Below are positions 26,000 through 34,329 of a DNA stretch of 64,000 nt, piece after piece. The notes beneath the pieces were generated by a model. It did not search any database. It was not told the origin of the DNA and saw nothing but the letters and a program-made list of their open reading frames with translations. How positions within the stretch are numbered: position 1 is the first letter of the stretch; the number at the start of each line of letters is the position of its first letter. The position numbers and the translations under genes were made by a program. The DNA is from a bacterium (GTDB taxonomy: Bacteria; UBA10199; 2-02-FULL-44-16; JAAZCA01): NCBI GenBank assembly GCA_021810905.1, contig JAJZQH010000010.1:1-64000 (forward strand), in the 5' to 3' direction.

Positions 26000-26809
26000 T
26001 TATGCAACCTGTTCGCGATGTTCCGAGGAGAGCGGACGGATATCAAACGTTCGCGTTTCGCCCGGCGTGAGCGGGTGGACCTTTAACGCAAGGTCAGGTC
26101 GCTCCTCGAGGATCTTGCCCAGCCAGCGCAAGGGCGCCTCGGGATTTTCGAGGGAGAGGCGGAACGTGCCGTAGTGGATCGGGATCATGTGGGCCGCGCG
26201 CAGATCTTCGAATGCGGTGACCGCCTCTGCTGGCGTCATGTGAAGCCGGCGCATATACCAGCGGGGGCAGTAGCTGCCGATCGGCAGGATCGCGAGGTCG
26301 ATGCGGCCCAGATTTCCGGTTTCGGCAAAGTGAGAACCGTAGCCGGAATCGCCGCAGAAATAGACGCTGCCATCGGAACCCGGTTTCTTCACGATGTAGG
26401 CGTTTGATCTGGTGCGGTAAGTGGGAATGAAGTGGCTGCTGCTGTGAATCACCGGCACGGCCGTGATCTCAGTGCCGTCGGCGAGCTCATGCCTCGCAAA
26501 GTGCGAGAGCTCGATCACCGGATTTGACAGATACCTGCCGACCGCGCGTTCGCACCCCTCGGGAACTATGATCGGCACGCCACAGGAGATATATTTGTAG
26601 CTCGATATGTTCAGATGATCGCAGTGAGTATGAGAAATGAGAATTGTCGAGAGCTCAGGCAACGAGCCTGGCTCGATAGGCAACGGCATGCGCCTCGGCG
26701 AGATAATCACGCGTTTGCCCAGGTGTAGATCGGTGATAATCTTCGTCTCGCCCCATTTGATGAGCGTTGTGGCGTGGCCGATGTAAGTGCATGAAATTGT
26801 GCTGTTCAT
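26000..26809 (-). CDS. Metallo-beta-lactamase-fold hydrolase
   Basis: A 269-residue protein with the MBL fold. The HxHxDH motif appears as SHTHCDHLN (residues about 59-67), followed by a later VIHSSSHF, VYFCGDSGYG with the bridging Asp, and the C-terminal IPIHYGTFRL. This pattern (GDSGYG, HYGTF) is that of the NAPE-PLD/RomA/UlaG-like branch of lipid or phosphoester hydrolases. The substrate is unknown. It is transcribed alone, away from the divergent neighbour. Confidence 0.85.
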   Translation of the reverse strand: MNSTISCTYIGHATTLIKWGETKIITDLHLGKRVIISPRRMPLPIEPGSLPELSTILISHTHCDHLNISSYKYISCGVPIIVPEGCERAVGRYLSNPVIELSHFARHELADGTEITAVPVIHSSSHFIPTYRTRSNAYIVKKPGSDGSVYFCGDSGYGSHFAETGNLGRIDLAILPIGSYCPRWYMRRLHMTPAEAVTAFEDLRAAHMIPIHYGTFRLSLENPEAPLRWLGKILEERPDLALKVHPLTPGETRTFDIRPLSSEHREQVA

Positions 26810-26968
26810 AAGCCGCGCCTATTACGCTGACATTACATTGATTGCAATATGAAACTCTGTGACGGGTTCAAACCGTGAATTGCGCGCAACTTTTTCATGC
26901 CACGGCCGAAAAGGATGAATCGATCGAAGCTGTTGTGTTGATTGAGCAAGAGCGAGAGCGAGAGGCCC

Positions 26969-28111
26969 ATGTTCTGGCTGAAAGCGACAAACGCATTTGT
27001 TGAACCGGCATGGAGTTCGGAATCGGCTATGACGGCGAATTCCGAATCCGCCGACATTTCGGGTTCGACTACTGCATTGCCGGATACGGATGACGAGGCC
27101 CTGGAAGCTGAGATCGAGTCTGTGCAGCTCGATTCAGTGACGATTGCCAGGCAATCGACGGACCCCTTGAAATCCTATGGATCGGTATTTGGCTTTGAAC
27201 AGCGCAGGTCGGAGTCGATGAGATTTCAGTATGGCGTACTCAAATCAGGCGATCCAGCATATCGCGAACTTGGCGATGCGCTCTGGCTCACGGCAGAGAG
27301 GTCCCTCGCAGGAGCTTCCACGCTCGAGGTGCAGGATGCGCTATTCTCTCATCTCATTGAGGATCTGAAGGCCCGCGGCGCCTCTTCAATCCAGGCCGCC
27401 GAAATCGGACATGGAGGACATACAAGCGTCCTGAAATCGCTTCTGAAGCAGGGGGCCTCTGTCGCTGCAGTTGAAAATCGTGCATTTGAAAGAATGAATC
27501 CGCGATCATTTGCCGCAGCGGACAGGCAGAGGCTCGCGTGTTTTCGCGATCTGAAATTCATGCTGCACTGTATGATTCATGGACCTCGATATCAGCTGGC
27601 AGTTCTCAATATGCCCACGGACCAGCGACAGATCGAGCTTGTCAGAATGGCGGTCGCCACAGGAGGGTATCTCGTCCTTCAGAGCGAGCTGGTGCTGGAT
27701 TTCCTCATGCCCCTGGACACCGATCTGGACTGGGTGAAGATCATCCATTATCCGCAGAACGGACAGCATGGGCGCATGACGCTCGATTCGGGCGCGGCGC
27801 CATATGCCTTACGCGCCACCTTCTGCGTCTACAGGCGGATAGCCGGGCAGGGGCGAAATCCGGGGGTGTCCGCCAGAGGTCTGAAGAACGCCTACAGGGG
27901 AAAATGGATGCTGAGGATGGATCCCCATCATGCGATCTTGATGGATTTCGACTCGGGCGCTGTCAATGTGGCGCGGTTTCCGTCGGCCGATCGAAATGAA
28001 TATCGCCTCATCGGTTCCATCGACACGAATTCAGGAGAGCTGCGTATGATTGCAGACGAATCCGCGAAAGATGTTTCGCTGCTTCTCAAAACCTGGCTCG
28101 AAAAAGAATAG
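26969..28111 (+). CDS. Unknown protein with Rossmann/methyltransferase-like core
   Basis: A 380-residue protein starting at ATG 26969 (GAGAGG six bases upstream), although the frame is open from a TTG at 26942. Residues 1-65 are acidic and disordered. The middle (IQAAEIGHGGHTSVLKSLLKQGASVAAVENRAF) looks like motif I of a class I SAM methyltransferase, and YQLAVLNMPTDQR and GGYLVLQSE like later strands, but the glycine motif is imperfect. It may be a degenerate methyltransferase. The C-terminal 100 residues are unrecognised. Confidence 0.5.
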   Translation: MFWLKATNAFVEPAWSSESAMTANSESADISGSTTALPDTDDEALEAEIESVQLDSVTIARQSTDPLKSYGSVFGFEQRRSESMRFQYGVLKSGDPAYRELGDALWLTAERSLAGASTLEVQDALFSHLIEDLKARGASSIQAAEIGHGGHTSVLKSLLKQGASVAAVENRAFERMNPRSFAAADRQRLACFRDLKFMLHCMIHGPRYQLAVLNMPTDQRQIELVRMAVATGGYLVLQSELVLDFLMPLDTDLDWVKIIHYPQNGQHGRMTLDSGAAPYALRATFCVYRRIAGQGRNPGVSARGLKNAYRGKWMLRMDPHHAILMDFDSGAVNVARFPSADRNEYRLIGSIDTNSGELRMIADESAKDVSLLLKTWLEKE

Positions 28112-28148
28112 CTCGCACCTCCAGGATCCATCGTTATACCTTTTGACA

Positions 28149-28178
28149 ATGCGGGAGGGCGTTGTTAGAAGCCCGCAT
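28149..28178. other. Short inverted repeat before alr
   Basis: ATGCGGG (28149-28155) and CCCGCAT (28172-28178) form a perfect 7-bp stem with a 16-base loop. It may end the preceding transcript, though no U-tract follows. TTTGACAAT just before it could hold a -35 element. Confidence 0.3.
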
Positions 28179-28208
28179 TCATTTATCGCAAAATTCAGGG
28201 GTTTTCAG

Positions 28209-29363
28209 GTGAAAGACGGGAACGGAAATATTCTTTTCCGGCCTACATGGGCCACGGTGGACCTGGCCGCGCTGGCGCACAATTACGATCTGATCAAGGC
28301 GCGCGTAGCTCCTCGATGCGGCATCATGGCCATGGTGAAGGCCGATGCCTACGGCCACGGAGCGGTGCAGGTCTCCAGGGCGCTGGAAAAGCGCGGCGTG
28401 CGCGCGCTCGGAGTTGCAACGGTGGAAGAGGGGCTCGAGCTGCGGGATGCCGGGATCAAGACGGAGATCATCGTCATGGGCGGACTCATGGGCATGGGTT
28501 CGCCTGCATCGAAGAAGATGGTCGAGGCGAATCTCACGCCCGTGATCAACTCCAGCGGTGTGCTCGAATCGCTCGATGCCGATGCCCGTGCAACCGGCCG
28601 CAAGATCCCGGTTCATCTCAAGATCGATACAGGTATGAGCAGGCTGGGCGTGCGTCCGGAGTCGCTCGATCATTTGCTCGGCAAGATAAAACAATGTCCG
28701 CACCTCCGTGTCGAGGGAGTGATGACTCACCTCGCTGAGGCAGATGTAGCGGATGTTTCCGCGCGTCAGATGAATATCTTTATGGCCAGCCGCGAGAAGA
28801 TCGAGCAGACCATCGGCGCGATTAAGGTCTGGCATATCGCCAACAGCATGGCCGTATTGAGAGGAGAACCCGTGGACGTGCCCGGCGCATCCGAGGTCTG
28901 GGTGAGGCCGGGCCTTGCGCTCTATGGGGACTGCAACGGCTGCAATTTTGCGAAGGAGACGCTCAGGCCGGTGATGGGTCTCATGAGCAAGGCAGTGCTT
29001 CTCAAGCGCGTGCCTGCCGGAGCGCGAGTGAGCTATGGCGGAACTTTCACGACAAAGAGGCAAAGCAGGCTCGCGATAGTGCCGATCGGATATGCGGACG
29101 GCTACCCATGGGCGCTCTCCAACAAGGCGAGCGTGCTGATCCGCGGGCAGCGTGCGCCGGTCGTGGGCCGAGTCACTATGGACATGATCGTCGTCGATAT
29201 CACAGAGGTGGATGGCGTCGCGGTGGGCGACGAAGTGGTTTTGCTTGGCGTGCAGGGCAATGAACGAATCACGTTGCACGAGCTCGCTTCATTGGCAGGA
29301 ACGATCACCTACGAAATACTCTGCGGCATATCGAAGCGGATGCCGAGGGTATACGCTGAATAA
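28209..29363 (+). CDS. alr: Alanine racemase
   Basis: A PLP enzyme making D-alanine for peptidoglycan. The 384-residue protein has MVKADAYGHG, with the PLP-binding Lys near residue 44, HLKIDTGMSRLG, IANSMAVLR, and RVSYGGTFTT with the second catalytic Tyr. GTG 28209 is preferred as start (AGGGG seven bases upstream); an in-frame ATG at 28149 lies in a hairpin, and the frame runs still further up into the previous gene. A repeat element begins at its stop codon. Confidence 0.94.
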   Translation: MKDGNGNILFRPTWATVDLAALAHNYDLIKARVAPRCGIMAMVKADAYGHGAVQVSRALEKRGVRALGVATVEEGLELRDAGIKTEIIVMGGLMGMGSPASKKMVEANLTPVINSSGVLESLDADARATGRKIPVHLKIDTGMSRLGVRPESLDHLLGKIKQCPHLRVEGVMTHLAEADVADVSARQMNIFMASREKIEQTIGAIKVWHIANSMAVLRGEPVDVPGASEVWVRPGLALYGDCNGCNFAKETLRPVMGLMSKAVLLKRVPAGARVSYGGTFTTKRQSRLAIVPIGYADGYPWALSNKASVLIRGQRAPVVGRVTMDMIVVDITEVDGVAVGDEVVLLGVQGNERITLHELASLAGTITYEILCGISKRMPRVYAE

Positions 29364-29529
29364 CGCAAGCAACGCAAGCAACGCAAGCAACGCAAGCAAC
29401 GCAAGCAACGCAAGCAACGCAAGCAACGCAAGCAACGCAAGCAAACTTGAAAAAAGCATGTCTCGAAAAATCAACTTGTCATTCACGCGTTGCTGGCTTT
29501 GCTGGCGTTGTTTACGTTACTGGCAGACC
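29362..29529. repeat. Inverted tandem-repeat element, nine AACGCAAGC units
   Basis: Nine perfect copies of the 9-mer AACGCAAGC run from 29362 to 29442, starting in the alr stop codon. The spacer holds ACTTGAAAAAAGCATG and TCTCGAAAAATCAACTTGT. The right arm (CACGCGTTGCTGGCTTTGC, GGCGTTGTTTACG) is a shorter, degenerate complement. It ends 11 bases before the next start. The left arm is open in several frames (Asn-Ala-Ser or poly-Leu repeats) but is not coding. Confidence 0.9.
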
Positions 29530-29540
29530 TTGGTTTATAA

Positions 29541-30836
29541 ATGAACTTCTTTGCCGATCTCCATATTCACTCCAAGCATTCTCGCGCGACTGCTCGGGAT
29601 TGCGACCTCGAGCACCTTGCGATCTGGGCGCAGAAGAAGGGCATCGCGGTCGTGGCCACGGGCGATTTCACGCACCCTGCGTGGCAGGCCGAGCTCAAAG
29701 ATAAACTCGTCTCTGACGGCAGCGGGCTCTTTACGCTGAAGGATGATCTGCGGGCAAAGGCGGACGAGCAGGTTCCCAAAGCATGCAGGGGAGAGGTGCG
29801 ATTCATCCTCTCCGTGGAGATCTCCACTATCTACAAGAAGGGCGATCGAACGCGCAAGGTGCATCACGTGGTGTTTGCACCGAATCTCGAAGCTGCTGCA
29901 CGGATCTCAAAGGCGCTCGCGCGCATCGGCAACATCGCGTCCGACGGCCGGCCTATTCTGGGGCTCGATTCGCGCGACCTCCTGGAGATAGTGCTCGAAT
30001 CCGATCCTCAATCGTTTTTAATTCCCGCGCATATCTGGACTCCGTGGTTTTCCGCGCTCGGCTCCAAGTCAGGCTTTGATTCCATAGACGACTGCTACGG
30101 CGATCTGGCGAAGCATATCTTCGCTGTTGAGACGGGATTATCCTCAGATCCTGCGATGAACTGGCGAGTCTCCTCGCTGGATAGATTTCGCCTGGTCTCG
30201 AATTCGGACGCGCATTCGCCGCACAAGCTCGGCCGTGAGGCGTGCATATTCGATACGGCCATGGACTACGGCGCGATCGTCGGCGCGCTCAAAAACGGTG
30301 ACGGCTACGTCGGCACGGTGGAGTTTTTTCCCGAGGAGGGAAAATACCATGCCGACGGACATCGCAACTGCAAGACGCGGCTCGATCCCAAAGAGACGCG
30401 CGCGCTCAAAGAGGCGTGCCCGGTCTGCGGCAGGCCCGTGACTGTGGGCGTGCTCAATCGTGTGGAGGTGCTGGCGGATCGCGAAGAGGGGTGTGCGCCA
30501 CCTGCGACCGGAGGGAAGGTCATTTCGCTCATACCGCTTGTCGAGATCATCGCCGAGATCATGGACAAGGGGCCGGCGACCAAGGGCGTGGTCGCGGCGT
30601 ATGAAGGAATGCTTGCGCGCCTCGGGTCGGAACTGGCGATCCTCTCCAGCATCGATACAAACGAGATCAGTCGCATTGCGCCGCAGGTCGTGGTCGAGGC
30701 GATATCGCGTCTGCGCAAGGGGAAGGTCATCCGCGAAGCGGGCTACGACGGCGAGTTCGGGGTGATCAAACTGTTCACCCCTGATGAACTGAGCGGGAGG
30801 GGAAAAGAGAAGTTGCTGTTTACGGTGCTGCCTTGA
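29541..30836 (+). CDS. Endonuclease Q homologue (PHP domain)
   Basis: A 431-residue protein of the EndoQ family, known from Thermococcales and some Bacillus as a nuclease that nicks 5' of deaminated bases and abasic sites. The PHP metal site begins ADLHIHSKHSRAT (residues 5-17). TGDFTHPAW, LSVEISTIY, PAHIWTPW and NSDAHSP follow. A zinc-finger-like part (NCKTRLDP...CPVCGRP) near residues 275-295 precedes the C-terminal region, which ends LRKGKVIREAGYDGEFG. These proteins are often mislabelled as UvrD helicases; there is no helicase motif here. Confidence 0.87.
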   Translation: MNFFADLHIHSKHSRATARDCDLEHLAIWAQKKGIAVVATGDFTHPAWQAELKDKLVSDGSGLFTLKDDLRAKADEQVPKACRGEVRFILSVEISTIYKKGDRTRKVHHVVFAPNLEAAARISKALARIGNIASDGRPILGLDSRDLLEIVLESDPQSFLIPAHIWTPWFSALGSKSGFDSIDDCYGDLAKHIFAVETGLSSDPAMNWRVSSLDRFRLVSNSDAHSPHKLGREACIFDTAMDYGAIVGALKNGDGYVGTVEFFPEEGKYHADGHRNCKTRLDPKETRALKEACPVCGRPVTVGVLNRVEVLADREEGCAPPATGGKVISLIPLVEIIAEIMDKGPATKGVVAAYEGMLARLGSELAILSSIDTNEISRIAPQVVVEAISRLRKGKVIREAGYDGEFGVIKLFTPDELSGRGKEKLLFTVLP

Positions 30837-30850
30837 AATAACTCCACGAT

Positions 30851-32374
30851 CTAGAGGACCATTTTTCCACCGTTACGGTAGAGAGCATATTCAGCGGTGG
30901 CTTTCCCATCCCCTCGTTTCATTGCAATTGCCGAGATGGCACCATTGGAATCTGTAATAAATTTCACCGAAGTGTTTAAAAAGTTGCCATAAGACCATAC
31001 TCTGGACTCTGGTATGATTGCCGACAGGCTTCTCGCAAAGGAGTGATTGTTTCCACTTTCTTCATTGCCAAGATTGCAACCCTTCAGAACAATCAGCGCA
31101 TTCTTGGAAATCAAGGTGCCTCGGAAATCTTTCCAGGTCTCCACGTCTGAAACATCCAGCATGTTTTCATCCTTCTTTGCATCAGAACCCAGTTGCATTC
31201 CATTTTGATTCGAATGTGCAGAGAGATACCAGACGGCAGCAGGACCGGTTCGAGCGGTCATGGCTTTCATTGTTGAGATCAGCTGGCGATCTGTTCCGGC
31301 CTCGGTAAAGACTATACGATAATATCTTGATAAGTGGTCATAGTCGCTCGAGGTGATGTTCCATTGCATCGCAGCATTGTGATCAGCGTAAGCAGTCGTT
31401 ACGACCATCAGGGGTTTGGATGAGTCGATTGATTTTGTCTTGAGGTTTTTCAGCGTTTCTTCAAGATACTTTTTGGGATATCGATCAAAATAAATGATGC
31501 CGCATTTATGGACTAGCTCCCTGGTATTGCTCTCGCCAAGCTTACTGATGCCATGGGCTATGCCAACTATAATAGCTGGATCTGATGCAAGTTCTGGATC
31601 GATTTCTCGTGCGATTAATTCTGCATTATGGAGCTGCTTGATGAGATCATTATCAATAGAGATATCCATGGATAATATTTTCTTGCAGGAAAAGACCACG
31701 GAAGATGACGCAAGTACACGTTCGATCAAATAAGTACACGCATCTTCGAAGTTGGAACGTTCCGTACCGAAAAGGGCGTATTTATGTGCATATATCCTGA
31801 ATAGGAATTGTTTCAGAGTTGAAATGTATAAGGCTGCTTCTTCAAGATTGTTTGCCCTGCCGATCGCTTTGGTCAGCCATAGTCCCAGGTTATTCTTGTT
31901 GGTATCGCTCATGCTGGAGCCATTAAAGATTTTATTCACAGATGAGATGATCTCTTTCCTCCTTTCGATAGGTCCTGCCGCTGTAACCTTTGCGAGGGCG
32001 GATATGAGATCGATACGCGATTCATGCATTCCATGCGTATCGCTCAAATAGAGCTCAAGAGTCTCAATCAATTCCGTCACTTCTTCCTGATGCTCAGGAG
32101 GGAAGTTTTTGAGCAGCGCGCATGAGGGAACGATGTCATGAGTAGCGTGTTCTTCCCAGAAGTGGATGTTGCGCTGAGTGCTCACGCTCCGTGTCACGTT
32201 TTGTAATGCCTCAGCCACATATGGTTCAATATAAAGTGATGGCACACTTTGACAATGTCCATCAGCGCACGCATCCGTTGCGGTGACCTTATCTGCCGGA
32301 TCAACTCCGTTCTCCGAGATCCCTTCAGTGCATAAACCCAGAAAACAGATGATCTGTTTGATGGAATCAAACAT
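30851..32374 (-). CDS. Caspase-like cysteine protease candidate
   Basis: A 507-residue protein of no named family. Near the C-terminus PAAVWYLSAHSNQNGMQLG gives a candidate catalytic His387, and ALIVLKGCNLGNEESG gives Cys433. Spacing and strand context fit the clan CD fold (caspase, gingipain, clostripain type). Residues 90-310 are helical. The gene is AT-richer than its neighbours and uses many A/T-ending codons, which suggests transfer. No strong ribosome binding site precedes the ATG. The N-terminus has Cys residues (FLGLCTEG) but no firm signal peptide. Confidence 0.55.
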   Translation of the reverse strand: MFDSIKQIICFLGLCTEGISENGVDPADKVTATDACADGHCQSVPSLYIEPYVAEALQNVTRSVSTQRNIHFWEEHATHDIVPSCALLKNFPPEHQEEVTELIETLELYLSDTHGMHESRIDLISALAKVTAAGPIERRKEIISSVNKIFNGSSMSDTNKNNLGLWLTKAIGRANNLEEAALYISTLKQFLFRIYAHKYALFGTERSNFEDACTYLIERVLASSSVVFSCKKILSMDISIDNDLIKQLHNAELIAREIDPELASDPAIIVGIAHGISKLGESNTRELVHKCGIIYFDRYPKKYLEETLKNLKTKSIDSSKPLMVVTTAYADHNAAMQWNITSSDYDHLSRYYRIVFTEAGTDRQLISTMKAMTARTGPAAVWYLSAHSNQNGMQLGSDAKKDENMLDVSDVETWKDFRGTLISKNALIVLKGCNLGNEESGNNHSFARSLSAIIPESRVWSYGNFLNTSVKFITDSNGAISAIAMKRGDGKATAEYALYRNGGKMVL

Positions 32375-32956
32375 AGATGGAAATAAATACGTGTGAGGGA
32401 GGGAAAGAAGATCGCAGACAGGCGTTCTCCCTACAGACTTCTTATCGGTTGTGGGAGTGCCTCAAGTTGTCACGGCCAGATTTCTTGAATCAGATTGTGT
32501 GTGTAAGTCTTTGATATAAATCATAAAAAAAACGGAAAAATTATTTCATGAATTGGTCGTCGTTTGGTCAAAACATCTTAAAAACAGCAAGATGGAGTCT
32601 CATGGTTGGAGGGTGTAATATTTTGAAATAATTGAGTATTTTTTGCTCCGTCTGAGGGCTGCCCTGGGCAACATCAAAGAATCGAACCCTGAACTGACCG
32701 GAAGAGGTCGCGCGAGTTCTTCGAGTCCTCGTATTTCATCAGAAAGAGGGAGCAGGTTTTCTCATTTGAGTCGTTTTTGTTCCGTCCAGGGGCTCAGGCT
32801 CGCTTTTTTTCTTCATTTCTCGAATATTATCAAGTCGATAGCGCATAATGCCTTTTTCTATCCCGCGCTTGCAACTTTGCCTGTCCGCCTGACTGATAAT
32901 GAGATGTTAGAAGTAGCACTTCGCCATCATGACTTGTTTCATGAAGGAGGTGGCGC
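32375..32956. other. Long AT-rich intergenic region
   Basis: No convincing gene is seen in 582 bases. The part next to the protease gene is AT-rich with runs such as CATAAAAAAAACGG and probably holds that gene's promoter. From about 32640 an open frame runs on the plus strand, but its composition (Ser/Arg-rich) looks like noncoding or decayed DNA. It ends in AAGGAGGTGGCGC, a strong ribosome binding site for the broken small gene that follows. Confidence 0.5.
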
Positions 32957-33226
32957 ATGGCAGGTCCTGTGGGTTGATATGATCCCTGGGCCTATCATGG
33001 AGGAGAGGAAGATCCTGCAACGGGTCCAGTCGGTGGCAGGGATATTCCTCAGGAAGAGGCTGAGGAAAAGATCGATGCGGTCAAAGATGCAGCCCGGTCG
33101 GTCGGGGAAGGTTTCCAGTAAGTTGCAGACGGCCACGTGAAGGTCGAAGATGCCTTTTCTAAGACTGTTTTCGACGCAGGAGCTGCCCTGTGGAATAGCC
33201 TCAGGAGATATGCGAACAAGGACTGA
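32957..33226 (+). pseudogene. Small gene with two in-frame stop codons
   Basis: AAGGAGG lies six bases before ATG 32957. One frame then continues for 90 codons to TGA 33224, interrupted only by TGA at 32975 and TAA at 33119. Between and after the stops the product reads like a real protein: YDPWAYHGGEEDPATGPVGG, EEAEEKIDAVKDAARSVGEG, and VEDAFSKTVFDAGAALWNSL. The lesions could have been Trp (TGG to TGA) and Gln (CAA to TAA). Recoding is possible but unsupported. Family unknown. Confidence 0.5.
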
Positions 33227-33360
33227 ACTCGCGACACAGCCTGTCAGCTGTTTTCATTCGAATCCGGATCATCAGATCTCAGCCGAATCCCCGCAATAAA
33301 TCCTCGCGATATGGCGCAAAACTTCGCCCGCGCGTCATCCCCTGGATTTCCACATAGCCT

Positions 33361-33388
33361 TTGACAACCCCATTCCTCACTGTTACAA
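33361..33388 (+). promoter_or_regulatory. Candidate promoter of the mla operon
   Basis: TTGACA (33361-33366), a 16-base spacer and TTACAA (33383-33388). The -10 is poor. It is about 130 bases before mlaE, with a repeat element between. Confidence 0.35.
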
Positions 33389-33424
33389 GCCGACCTCACG
33401 TTTTTACCGAAAAAACAGCTGGTT

Positions 33425-33507
33425 AGCATTCAGCACTCAGCATTCAGCTGTCAGCACACAGACTGTGATGTGACAGGTTTAAGCCGAGTGCTGAAGGCTG
33501 ATCGCTA
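33425..33507. repeat. Degenerate inverted tandem-repeat element, unit ATTCAGCACTCAGC
   Basis: The left arm is CATTCAGCACTCAGCATTCAG, then GTCAGCACACAG. The right arm is GAGTGCTGAAGGCTGATCG. The design is that of the other foldback elements, with weaker pairing. It ends about 10 bases before mlaE. Confidence 0.55.
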
Positions 33508-33516
33508 TCATTATAT

Positions 33517-34329
33517 ATGGAACGCGTCCTCGCCATAGTCTCTCCAGTGTTCACGCCTCTCGGCCGCAGCCTGATCGCTGCATCGGGGGAGCTCGGCCGC
33601 TGGTGCGAGTTCGTGTGGCAGGCTATCCTGTGGACGTTCCGGCCGCCGTATCGTTTCGATCAATTCTCGAAGCAGATGGAATTCGTTGGCGTCAAATCAA
33701 CCTGGATTATAGCGCTCACCGCATTCTTCACGGGCGCGGTCTTCGCCCTCCAGTCAGGCAAGGTCTACAGCCTCTTCAACATGGAGAGCATGGTGGGAGC
33801 CACCGTGGGGCTCTCGCTCACGCGCGAGATAGGACCTGTCTTTGCAGCCATCATGGTCACCGCGCGCGCCTGCTCCGCGATGGCCGCGGAGCTTGGCACC
33901 ATGCGCGTTACCGAGCAGATCGACGCGCTCGAGACCATGGCCGTGAATCCGATCCAGTATCTGGTGGTGCCGCGCATCGTGGCGTGCACCGTCATGGTCC
34001 CGCTGCTCACCATGCTCTACGATTACGTGGGAGTCGTGGGCTCATACGTCGTTGGCATCTATCTCTTAGGGATCAACGAAGGTCCGTTCATGCACCGGCT
34101 CTACTATTACGTCGATGCGGACGATATCTGGTCCGGGCTCATCAAGGCCGCGATCTTCGGCTTCCTCATCGCGGCAATCAGCTGCTACATGGGTTATCAC
34201 ACCAGGTCCGGCGCCAAGGGCGTGGGCAAGGCAACGACGCGAGCAGTGGTCGTCTCCGCAGTCACAATATTAATAACGGATTATTTTCTGACGACGTGGA
34301 TACTTGAGTACGTAATCAATAGACAATGA
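33517..34329 (+). CDS. mlaE: Mla-type ABC transporter permease
   Basis: MlaE is the inner-membrane permease of the phospholipid transporter that keeps outer-membrane asymmetry. The 270-residue protein has five or six membrane helices and the family motifs SLTREIGPVFAAIMVTAR and AELGTMRVTEQIDALETMAV. Its TGA overlaps the mlaF ATG (ATGA). The presence of the system means a diderm envelope. Confidence 0.94.
   Translation: MERVLAIVSPVFTPLGRSLIAASGELGRWCEFVWQAILWTFRPPYRFDQFSKQMEFVGVKSTWIIALTAFFTGAVFALQSGKVYSLFNMESMVGATVGLSLTREIGPVFAAIMVTARACSAMAAELGTMRVTEQIDALETMAVNPIQYLVVPRIVACTVMVPLLTMLYDYVGVVGSYVVGIYLLGINEGPFMHRLYYYVDADDIWSGLIKAAIFGFLIAAISCYMGYHTRSGAKGVGKATTRAVVVSAVTILITDYFLTTWILEYVINRQ

Noticed and set aside
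28179-29279. Open frame of 366 codons opposite alr
   Set aside because: Antisense to a confident alanine racemase, with low-information composition.
29362-29445. CRISPR array
   Set aside because: The repeats are directly adjacent 9-mers with no unique spacers, and no cas gene is near. The same applies to the arrays at 44160, 44781 and 45584.
29212-29544. Frames encoding Asn-Ala-Ser or poly-Leu repeats over the 9-mer array
   Set aside because: A 9-bp tandem repeat is open in several frames on both strands without being a gene; no ribosome binding site or extension supports it.
32640-32720. tRNA gene on the minus strand, suggested by a GGTTCGATTC-like T-loop
   Set aside because: The bases flanking the loop do not pair as a T-stem, and no acceptor, D or anticodon arms can be built.
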